A stretch of 64,000 nucleotides of DNA from assembly GCA_023449855.1 (NCBI GenBank), contig JAEXHR010000079.1:20938-84937 (forward strand). Reading direction: 5' to 3'. Positions 9,297 to 15,623 of this stretch are shown one piece after another. Within the stretch, counting starts at the first letter, position 1. The number at the start of each line of letters is the position of its first letter. The stretch is from Pseudomonadota bacterium. Its GTDB lineage: Bacteria > Pseudomonadota > Alphaproteobacteria > Rhizobiales > Xanthobacteraceae. A model generated the notes under the pieces. The model had not been told where the DNA came from. It worked only from the letters and a program-made list of their open reading frames with translations, and made no database searches. The translations under genes were made by a program, and so were the position numbers.

Positions 9297-9871
9297 TCCG
9301 GCTGCTGTTCACCATCATCGGCGGCGTGCTGCTCGGCGGCGTGGTGCATCTGGTCAGCGTGCTGGCGCTGCCACGCATCGCCACGCAGGACGCCTACTCG
9401 CGGCTGGCTGCCGTGACCAGGGAAAATGCGGTGACGCCGCTGGCCCAGACCAATCCGGCCAATGCACTGCTGCCTTACATGGACCCGGCCTTCGCCATGG
9501 CGGTGTGCCGCTACGATCTGTCCAAGGGACCGATCAAGCTGACGGTGCCGGTAAGCCAGTCCTATACGTCGGTGTCGTTCTATACCCGCAATGACGTCGC
9601 CTACTACGCCATCAACGATCGTTCCGCTGGCCGCCGCGTCATCGAACTCGATTTGATGACCGAAGCGCAGCATGAGGCGCTGCCCGAGGAAGAGGACGTC
9701 ACCGCCGCCGACCGGCTGATCATCGACTCGCCAAGCGAAACCGGACTGATCGTGCTGAAAGCGCTGGCCGCAGAGCCGGGCTTGATGACCCAGGCCCAGG
9801 CCTCGCTGACTGCCGCGAACTGCCGCGTCCAGACCGATCCACCGGCAGCGCCGACGAAGGGTAAGCGATAG
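9293..9871 (+). CDS. DUF1254-domain membrane-anchored protein
   Basis: A 192-residue protein whose ATG overlaps the stop of the DUF1214 gene. It has one N-terminal membrane segment (residues about 3-24). The soluble part reads like DUF1254: ATQDAYSRLAAVTREN, LLPYMDPAFAMAVCRYDLSKG and SYTSVSFYTRN. One Cys occurs in each half of the soluble domain. With its partner it reconstitutes, as two short polypeptides in reversed gene order, what is often one long DUF1254-DUF1214 protein. A complex at the periplasmic face of the inner membrane is likely. Function is unknown. A palindromic repeat follows three bases after its stop. Confidence 0.8.
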   Translation: MIRLLFTIIGGVLLGGVVHLVSVLALPRIATQDAYSRLAAVTRENAVTPLAQTNPANALLPYMDPAFAMAVCRYDLSKGPIKLTVPVSQSYTSVSFYTRNDVAYYAINDRSAGRRVIELDLMTEAQHEALPEEEDVTAADRLIIDSPSETGLIVLKALAAEPGLMTQAQASLTAANCRVQTDPPAAPTKGKR

Positions 9872-9873
9872 TC

Positions 9874-9972
9874 CGTAGGATGGGTTGAGCGAAGCGATAC
9901 CCATCACCTCCTGCGCTGGCGACGATGGGTATCGCGTCGGCGCTAACGCGCCTCTGCTCATCCCATCCTACG
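9874..9972. repeat. Palindromic intergenic repeat, GATGGGTT subtype
   Basis: The outer arms CGTAGGATGGG and CCCATCCTACG pair, with an inner pair of GCGATACCCATC and GATGGGTATCGC arms. The same design recurs at 48288-48397, and related subtypes sit elsewhere in the window. It lies immediately after the DUF1254 stop and could end transcription or protect the mRNA end. Confidence 0.85.
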
Positions 9973-10103
9973 CTTCCTCAACGTGACATCTTCCCGCATA
10001 GAAAATATCCGGAAACCGCGTTCGCGTAATCTGCCTGCAATCCGTATCGGCGATGCTGCGTGTCGATCACATGACGCGGCGAATCGACCGGACCGGAACT
10101 CAC

Positions 10104-11096
10104 ATGCACCACGATCAGGCCACGGCGGAAACGAAGTCTTCCTATCTCCTCTCTCTGGTCTGGTGGCCGCTGCTGTATTTCGGCGCGCTCGTCGGCGCCG
10201 AATTCGCCTTTGCCAGCAACGCGCCCATCATGTGGTTCAACGCCGTCTATGCGGCGCTGCTCGGCGCGATCTTCCTGCTCGAACGGGCCACCCCGCACCG
10301 CGCGGAATGGCTCGAACATGACGGGGAATTGCTGAACGATATCGGACACACATTGCTCACCAAGGGCGTCGCGCAGCTCGCGGTCGCCGCAACGTCGATC
10401 GTGCCGATGGCGGTGGCGACGGTGACGCGCACCGACGATCACGTCTCGCAGCTATGGCCGACGCAGTGGCCGCTGATTGCACAGGTCGTACTGGCGCTGG
10501 TGATTGCAGAATTCGGCCTCTACTGGTCGCACCGCATCGCGCATGAAAATCTGTTCTTCTGGCGCTTCCATGCGCTTCATCACAGCGTCATCCGGCTCTG
10601 GGTCGTCAATACCGGCCGCTTCCATGTGGTGGATTCGCTGATCAAGATGGTGCTGAGCCAGGTGCCGCTCTATCTGCTCGATGCGCCGCTGCAGGTGTTC
10701 CTGTGGGTCGGCGCGGTGACGGCGATCACCGGGCTGCTGACCCACTGCAATGTGGAAACGCGCACCGCACTGTTCGATCCGGTGTTCGCGACGCCCAAGC
10801 TGCATCGCTGGCATCACTCCAAGACTCTGAAAGAGGGCAACAGCAATTATTGCGAGAACGTCATGATCTGGGATCATGTGTTCGGCACCTATCTCAACCC
10901 GGACAAAGCCTCGCCGGACCGGCTCGGCATCAGCGGCCGCGTGGCGCCGGATTTTGTGGGCCAGATCCTGCAGCCATTTTCGCGCAAGGGCGCGCGGCAG
11001 ATTCTGGGGCAGCGGGTGGAGAGTCCTGAAGAGAGCGGAAAGAGTGCAGACGAGAAAGCGAATGCGCCTGCCGTAGGGCGGATTAGCGAAGCGTAA
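10104..11096 (+). CDS. Sterol desaturase / fatty acid hydroxylase family membrane protein
   Basis: About 330 residues with four or so hydrophobic segments and the diiron histidine boxes of the FA-hydroxylase superfamily: SHRIAHENLFFW, FHALHHS, HCN and HRWHHSKTL. The family inserts oxygen or double bonds into lipid substrates at the membrane. The real substrate here is unknown (sterol, hopanoid precursor, carotenoid or fatty acid are all known in the family). I chose ATG 10104, which has GGAA six bases upstream; upstream in-frame ATGs at 10053 and 10071 are possible. The last ten codons and the stop lie inside a palindromic repeat, so the C-terminal tail is repeat-derived. Confidence 0.85.
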   Translation: MHHDQATAETKSSYLLSLVWWPLLYFGALVGAEFAFASNAPIMWFNAVYAALLGAIFLLERATPHRAEWLEHDGELLNDIGHTLLTKGVAQLAVAATSIVPMAVATVTRTDDHVSQLWPTQWPLIAQVVLALVIAEFGLYWSHRIAHENLFFWRFHALHHSVIRLWVVNTGRFHVVDSLIKMVLSQVPLYLLDAPLQVFLWVGAVTAITGLLTHCNVETRTALFDPVFATPKLHRWHHSKTLKEGNSNYCENVMIWDHVFGTYLNPDKASPDRLGISGRVAPDFVGQILQPFSRKGARQILGQRVESPEESGKSADEKANAPAVGRISEA

Positions 11097-11107
11097 TCCG
11101 CCCTACG
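11072..11107. repeat. Palindromic repeat, GGCGGATTA subtype, overlapping a gene end
   Basis: A compact perfect hairpin: arms CGTAGGGCGGATTA and TAATCCGCCCTACG around GCGAAGCG. The TAA stop of the desaturase-like gene is the first three bases of the right arm. The convergent lipoprotein gene ends one base beyond it, so the hairpin can serve both transcripts. Confidence 0.9.
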
Positions 11108-11108
11108 A

Positions 11109-11888
11109 TCAGCCGCCGACGCGGAGTGCCCTGCCCGGACGCGCGGACACCAGCGTGCCCGCCGCCGCATTGGCCTGCGATGCAAGTTCGTTGATCAGCA
11201 TGTCGGCGCTAGCGGCCGTATTGTCCGGCGCGTGAATCACGAGACGCTCCAGTGCCCATTTGTAGGACGACACGCGGCGCTGCAGGCATTGCTCGACCCA
11301 CTGCACGATCAGCGCATTCTCGTCCATGCGTGCATTGGCATCGAGACGTTCATTCGGTTGCAGTCCGGAGACCAGCTTCAAACTCGCCGCGCGCTTGCGA
11401 TCGAGCTCGGTCACGCGCATCGCCGTGGCATAGAACCCTTCGAAACGCTGGATGTCGTTGCGCACATCGTCCATCAGCACCGCGTAGCGCGATGAATGCG
11501 AGCGATGCGGCTCGTCGATCAGAAGCTTTCCATAGGCCGAGCGATCGAACACGACCGTCTGCCGCCACGGCGCTTCGATCGGCTTGTAATCACCGAACAC
11601 GCTCTTCCACAGCGGACGCGAATGCGGCGGCTCGATCAAGGGATAGGCCTGATCGCGCAATTGCCGTTCGAGATCGGTGAGCTGAAACTCGGATGATCTG
11701 AGGCCGACGCTGCCGGTCGCCTCGACGCCGACCCAGCGATGCATGTCATCGGTGACAGCGTTGTTTCGGGTGCGGCCGAAATCGCCGCCTGCACAACCGC
11801 CGAGCGCGGGCCCCAGCAACACGACGCATGCGAAAACCGGCATTCTATGCCGAAGCCGTGTGCGGTTCGGTGTTGATATCATCGACAT
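11109..11888 (-). CDS. Conserved lipoprotein of unknown function
   Basis: About 259 residues from ATG 11888; a longer frame reaches 11987. The N-terminus has Arg-rich residues, a hydrophobic core and the lipobox LGPALGGC followed by AGG, so it should be lipid-modified at that Cys and anchored facing the periplasm. The mature part is soluble and mostly helical, with no motif I recognise. No paralogue is in the window. It converges on the desaturase-like gene, and a small gene lies just upstream on the same strand. A role in the envelope is inferred from the lipobox alone. Confidence 0.75.
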   Translation of the reverse strand: MSMISTPNRTRLRHRMPVFACVVLLGPALGGCAGGDFGRTRNNAVTDDMHRWVGVEATGSVGLRSSEFQLTDLERQLRDQAYPLIEPPHSRPLWKSVFGDYKPIEAPWRQTVVFDRSAYGKLLIDEPHRSHSSRYAVLMDDVRNDIQRFEGFYATAMRVTELDRKRAASLKLVSGLQPNERLDANARMDENALIVQWVEQCLQRRVSSYKWALERLVIHAPDNTAASADMLINELASQANAAAGTLVSARPGRALRVGG

Positions 11889-11904
11889 GTTGCAGGTTCC
11901 GCGA

Positions 11905-12111
11905 TCAGGATCGCGCGCGGCGCTTGCGGCGACGGCCCGGTGCAGTGCCTTCTTCCGGGCCGCTCCCACCATTCCTGTCATCGACATGACGTTCGATGCG
12001 GATCGCCGGAAGGATCAGGATTTGTGCCGATATATCGCGGGGTTGCGGGGTCACATCCGTGCCCAGCCGTCGCGCTGCCGCATCCGCCGGGAACTTGATG
12101 ATGATGCCCAT
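11905..12111 (-). CDS. Small conserved-looking protein, MGIIIKFPAD type
   Basis: A 68-residue frame whose ATG is preceded by GGCGGAGACG, a good ribosome site. The N-terminus MGIIIKFPADAAARR resembles a class of short rhizobial proteins that begin with a hydrophobic-KFP motif. The C-terminus is strongly basic (GRRRKRRARS). It ends 16 bp before the lipoprotein start and may be co-transcribed with it. No function can be assigned. It is short enough to be a chance frame, although the ribosome site and N-terminal motif argue for a gene. Confidence 0.5.
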   Translation of the reverse strand: MGIIIKFPADAAARRLGTDVTPQPRDISAQILILPAIRIERHVDDRNGGSGPEEGTAPGRRRKRRARS

Positions 12112-12168
12112 CGTCTCCGCCTCTCGCGCCGTTTCAACGCGAACGGTGCCAGCGCATTAAGGAGATTT

Positions 12169-12211
12169 ATGGTTAACGAGTTCCTAACGGCGCCCCGAGG
12201 ACTTTAACCAT
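12169..12211. promoter_or_regulatory. Candidate CtrA-type sites upstream of the methyltransferase
   Basis: ATGGTTAA at 12169-12176 (the reverse complement of TTAACCAT) and TTAACCAT at 12204-12211 flank a near-consensus TTAA-N7-CTAA at 12173-12187. In Caulobacter and relatives CtrA recognises TTAA-N7-TTAA and TTAACCAT. The block lies between the small gene starting at 12111 on the minus strand and the methyltransferase starting at 12383. It could control either. Binding is inferred from sequence only. Confidence 0.45.
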
Positions 12212-12382
12212 ATCTCGCCGCATTCTTGTCTGAGAACCTTCTCCCGAAAGTGCCGCAAGGGAACAGATCGACGCCTCCCCGCATTCGATTCACCCGACAG
12301 ACATGCAGGATGAAATCTGACGATGGGCGTAAAACTGCAAAGCGTGGACGAACTTGCCATCTCGCGTAACTGGAGGGAACGA

Positions 12383-13300
12383 ATGCGCTGCCCGCGTTGC
12401 AGGTCGCCGATCTCCGACATTCATGCCAAGCCCTCCTGCGTGAACTATCGCTGCGACTACTCCACCGACGGCTTTCCCATGGTCGACGGTCAACCCGTGC
12501 TGATCGATTTCGAGGAGAGCGTGTTCGATCGTGCGATGTATCGCCGCCAGCACGGCTCGGTGCTCAATCGCGATACCACCGGCCGCTCGCTCGGCTCGCG
12601 CCTGCATCGCCTCACCTTCGGCGGCAATCCGGTGGCGGCCGACAACTGCCAGAAATTCATCGAGATACTGAAACAGGACAATCCGCACCCGGTGGTGCTG
12701 GTGATCGGCGGCGCCACCATCGGCGCCGGCTCGCATGAGCTGTACGACGATCCCGACATTGAAGTGGTGGGCAGCGACGTGTTCTCATCCGACAACACGG
12801 CGCTCGTCGCCGACGCGCATCGCCTGCCGTTCCACGACGCCACCTTCGACGGCGTCTGGATCCAGGCCGTGCTCGAACACGTGCTGGAGCCGGCGACGGT
12901 CGCCACCGAGATTCATCGCGTGCTGAAGCCGCGCGGTCTCGTCTATGCGGAGACGCCGTTCATGCAGCAGGTGCACGAGCGCGCCTACGACTTCTCACGC
13001 TTCACCCGCAGCGGCCATCGCTGGCTGTTCCGCAAGTTCGACGAGATCGCGGCCGGCGCCGTGACCGGCCCCGGCGTCGCGCTGCTGTGGTCGATCCGTT
13101 ATTTCTCGCGCGCCCTCGGCGCGGGCGACAAGTTTTCGCGGCTCGCCACGCTGCCGTTCTTCTGGCTGCGCTACTTCGATCGCTTCGGCAAATCCCGCGC
13201 GCGGGCCGACGCCGCAGGCGGCGTCTATTTCATGGGACGCCGCACCGAACGGGCAATCCGGCCGGGAAGCATGCCATTATATTATGAAGGCCAGCACTGA
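12383..13300 (+). CDS. Class I SAM-dependent methyltransferase with N-terminal zinc ribbon
   Basis: About 305 residues. I start at ATG 12383 because GGAGGG lies five bases upstream; the longer frame from 12323 has no ribosome site. The first residues MRCPRC and a later CVNYRCDY form a likely zinc ribbon. The Rossmann methyltransferase core follows: VVLVIGGATIGAG (SAM loop), VVGSDVFSSD (acidic ribose binder), VADAHRLPFHDATFDGVWIQ and LEHVLEPATVATEIHRVLKPRG. The layout is common in methyltransferases of polysaccharide or envelope loci, but the substrate is not evident. Candidate CtrA sites lie about 175-210 bp upstream. Confidence 0.85.
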   Translation: MRCPRCRSPISDIHAKPSCVNYRCDYSTDGFPMVDGQPVLIDFEESVFDRAMYRRQHGSVLNRDTTGRSLGSRLHRLTFGGNPVAADNCQKFIEILKQDNPHPVVLVIGGATIGAGSHELYDDPDIEVVGSDVFSSDNTALVADAHRLPFHDATFDGVWIQAVLEHVLEPATVATEIHRVLKPRGLVYAETPFMQQVHERAYDFSRFTRSGHRWLFRKFDEIAAGAVTGPGVALLWSIRYFSRALGAGDKFSRLATLPFFWLRYFDRFGKSRARADAAGGVYFMGRRTERAIRPGSMPLYYEGQH

Positions 13301-13359
13301 CGGTATTTGGCAGCCGAATGACACAACCAGCCATGGAACCCGTCCCGGCGGCTCCATGG

Positions 13360-13374
13360 TTAAGAGCCTCTTAA
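13360..13374. promoter_or_regulatory. Perfect CtrA-consensus site TTAA-N7-TTAA
   Basis: TTAAGAGCCTCTTAA matches the TTAA-N7-TTAA CtrA box exactly and is also a perfect dyad. It lies 50 bp upstream of the DUF2336 start at 13424, and ATGGTTAA overlaps its left half. CCATGGA/TCCATGG arms (13331-13337 and 13353-13359) flank it on the left. A second small hairpin, GAGGC-N6-GCCTC, follows at 13391-13406. A short motif can occur by chance, so the assignment is inferred. Confidence 0.5.
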
Positions 13375-13423
13375 TGGGTCGGTCGTAATTTGAGGCAAAG
13401 CAGCCTCAGTCAGCGTTCCGATC

Positions 13424-14401
13424 ATGACCACTCCGCCCACGATTCCAGGCTTCGACGGCCTGATGACGCTATCGCGCCGCGAAGGCGTCGATATTCGTCC
13501 GACATTGCTGCGGGTGCTGACCGATCTCTATGTGCAGGCGCCGAGCCACACCGCAGACGAAGAGAAGCAATTCGTCGAACTGGCCTCGCGCCTGATCGAC
13601 CAGGTCGATGACGCTACCCGCGCCGCCGTGCGCGCGCGGTTGTCGATCTATCCGAACACGCCGCGGGCGATCCTTGATCAGCTCGCATTGCGGCCCGCCG
13701 TCGCCGCGGAGCGGGCCCCGCTCGCGCCGTCCCTGGTTCCGGAATCGTCGGCACCGACCTTGCAGCAGCCGGCGCCGCCGCCATCGCGCATCGTCAACCG
13801 GACGATGCAGCCGAACGACGCCGCCGAGATCAGCAATCTGTTCTTTGCAGCCAACGCAGCCGAACGCGCAAAGATGCTGCACAATCTCGCGGACACGCCG
13901 CTGCAGCCCTCCGCGCGCATTCCGCAGGCGCGCGCCGAGCGTGCAATGCATATTCTGGAAATGGCCGCCTTCGCCGAGGACCGCGAGAATTTCGCGCGCG
14001 AGATCGGCGAAGCCCTGATGCTGCCGATGGCGATCGCCGATCAGGTTGTGAACGACCCCGGCGGCGAGCCGCTCGCCTGCTGCGCCAAGGCGCTCGGCAT
14101 GCATGGCGCGATCTTCCAGCGTGTGCTGCTGTTCCTCAATCCCGAATTCGGCGCGTCGGTAAACAATGTCTACCGGCTGTCCCGGATGTATGACGTGCTC
14201 ACCGAGCGCGCGGCACTGATCATGGTTGCCGCCTGGCGCGGCGCCCATCTCGCCGCGACACGCGCGAAATTCCGTCCGACCCTGTATGACGACGAGCGCC
14301 AGCGTGCCCGCGCGGCGACGCCCACGGCACGGCCAAGTGTGCAGCCTGGCATGCAGCCCGGTGTGGACATCACGCGGACGCGGAACAATTCCGGCAACTA
14401 G
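13424..14401 (+). CDS. DUF2336 domain protein
   Basis: A 325-residue cytosolic protein of the alphaproteobacterial DUF2336 family. The N-terminal region matches the family pattern (LLRVLTDLYVQAPSHTADEEKQF, split here by position: a helical LRVLTDLYVQ then an acidic stretch, then RAAVRARLSIYPNTPRAIL). A Pro/Ala-rich linker occupies residues about 95-125. The rest is predicted helical and repeat-like, with paired motifs such as LPMAIADQVV. The C-terminus is disordered and Pro/Arg-rich. Function is not established. Its promoter carries a CtrA-consensus box, which suggests cell-cycle or envelope timing. A paralogue is at 54055-55167. Confidence 0.82.
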   Translation: MTTPPTIPGFDGLMTLSRREGVDIRPTLLRVLTDLYVQAPSHTADEEKQFVELASRLIDQVDDATRAAVRARLSIYPNTPRAILDQLALRPAVAAERAPLAPSLVPESSAPTLQQPAPPPSRIVNRTMQPNDAAEISNLFFAANAAERAKMLHNLADTPLQPSARIPQARAERAMHILEMAAFAEDRENFAREIGEALMLPMAIADQVVNDPGGEPLACCAKALGMHGAIFQRVLLFLNPEFGASVNNVYRLSRMYDVLTERAALIMVAAWRGAHLAATRAKFRPTLYDDERQRARAATPTARPSVQPGMQPGVDITRTRNNSGN

Positions 14402-14745
14402 CTCTTCGCCAGATCGAGGAAATGCCGTCCGGCCTTGTCCTCGATCTCGACGATCCACAGATCCGGATCGAAGCCGATTTCCTTCTGCAGCCGTTCCTCG
14501 ATCTTGCGCTCCTCCACCGGCTGCGGCGGCGATGGCGCGAAGACGCGATCGACGGGACGGCTGTCATCATAGGCGGTCTGCGGCGCCGGCGTGTAGAGCA
14601 TGGCATTGCCGTCAAGCAGCGCGAGCTTGACGAAAATAGCCCCCGCCTCTTCGGCCCCGCGCCGGCGCACCGCGCCGAACACGCCTTCGGTCTGGCAGCG
14701 ACGCAGATAAGCGGCCACCCATATTGCTGATTTCAAACGGCTCAT
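14398..14745 (-). CDS. DUF1491 family protein
   Basis: A 115-residue protein starting at the ATG of MSRLKSAIWVAAYLRRCQ. The longer frame (to 14889) runs through a repeat and is rejected. It matches the DUF1491 pattern: GVFGAVRRRGAEEAGAIFVK, then a divergent middle and FDPDLWIVEIEDKAGRHFL near the end. DUF1491 is a small alphaproteobacterial family without an assigned activity. It converges on the DUF2336 gene with a four-base overlap of the stops. Confidence 0.85.
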   Translation of the reverse strand: MSRLKSAIWVAAYLRRCQTEGVFGAVRRRGAEEAGAIFVKLALLDGNAMLYTPAPQTAYDDSRPVDRVFAPSPPQPVEERKIEERLQKEIGFDPDLWIVEIEDKAGRHFLDLAKS

Positions 14746-14768
14746 GGGGCGCTCTATAGCACTGCCGT

Positions 14769-14887
14769 GTCCCGTGCGCGATGCAGCGCGCAGCGCTGCT
14801 TCGCAGAACCGGGACCGCTCCCGGCTCCGAGCTTGATACGGCCCCGGCTCTGCGGAGCAATGCTTCGCATTGCGCCGCGTCCGGGGC
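14769..14887. repeat. Paired inverted-repeat element, GTCCCG / GCCCCGG type
   Basis: There are two successive hairpin units. The first has GTCCCG...CGGGAC ends (14769-14815), with imperfect GC-rich arms inside. The second has GCCCCGG...CCGGGGC ends (14841-14887), with GCTCTGCGGAGC-like inner symmetry. The structure differs from the GTAG/CTAC family elsewhere in the window and resembles a composite REP unit. It fills the gap between the DUF1491 and peptidoglycan-binding genes. Confidence 0.7.
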
Positions 14888-14900
14888 ATGAAAGATCGCG

Positions 14901-15623
14901 CTAGTTGATCGCCCGGCCGGTCACGGTGCCGAGCTCCTGCACCAGACGATCGGACATCTGGCCGGTCACCGGCAGCTTGCGCTCGCGCTCGAAACGCTGG
15001 ATGGCGGCGGACGTATCCGAGCCGACATTACCGGTCGGCTTCAGCTGGCCATAGCCATATTCGGTGAGCGCGCGCTGCACGGCGGCGACGCGGCGGGTAT
15101 TGGTGATGAGATCGCCGAGCGGATCGGCCTTGCCGGCATGCGGGATCGGTGCTGGCGGACGCTGGACCGACGACGTTGTCGCGGGCGCGGTCGTCGCCTT
15201 GACGAGATTGCCCACGGCATCGCCGCCGCGCGGATCGGCCGGCTTGGCGACCACCGACGGTTTCGGCTCGCTCGCCGGATTGACAGGCCTCGAGTCCATC
15301 ATGCGCGCATCGAGCTTCGCATCCGAAGAGGTCAGTGTCGCATCGCTTGGGCGGGGCTTCGGCAGCGGGCTCACGGTGGGCGCTGGCGCCGGCAGTGCGA
15401 CCACGGTGCTGGAGCCGAACATCGGCGACGGGTGATGGCCCTTCTGCAGGAAGATCGCATTTGCAATGATCGCGCTGACCGCAGAGAAAGCGATCAGACC
15501 GGCCACCATGTCCTTCGGGCTGTGCAGCATCATGCGCAGCAGCAGCCCGCGCTCGGCCGGCTCCTCGATGGCCACGGCGCGCGCACGCTTCGACTTGGCG
15601 GATTTCGAACTCGCTTTAGGCAC
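14901..15623 (-). CDS. Membrane-anchored peptidoglycan-binding protein
   Basis: A 240-residue protein. A basic cytoplasmic N-terminus (many Lys/Arg/Ser) is followed by one membrane segment at about residues 38-58 (MVAGLIAFSAVSAIIANAIF). A long Pro/Ala/Thr-rich linker follows, then a C-terminal PG_binding_1-like module (VQRALTEYGYGQLKPTGNVG, then AAIQRFERERKLPVTG). This predicts an inner-membrane protein reaching into the periplasm to bind the cell wall. Its start overlaps the stop of the histidine kinase by eight bases, so the two are coupled. It may link wall state to the kinase; that is inference. Confidence 0.85.
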   Translation of the reverse strand: MPKASSKSAKSKRARAVAIEEPAERGLLLRMMLHSPKDMVAGLIAFSAVSAIIANAIFLQKGHHPSPMFGSSTVVALPAPAPTVSPLPKPRPSDATLTSSDAKLDARMMDSRPVNPASEPKPSVVAKPADPRGGDAVGNLVKATTAPATTSSVQRPPAPIPHAGKADPLGDLITNTRRVAAVQRALTEYGYGQLKPTGNVGSDTSAAIQRFERERKLPVTGQMSDRLVQELGTVTGRAIN

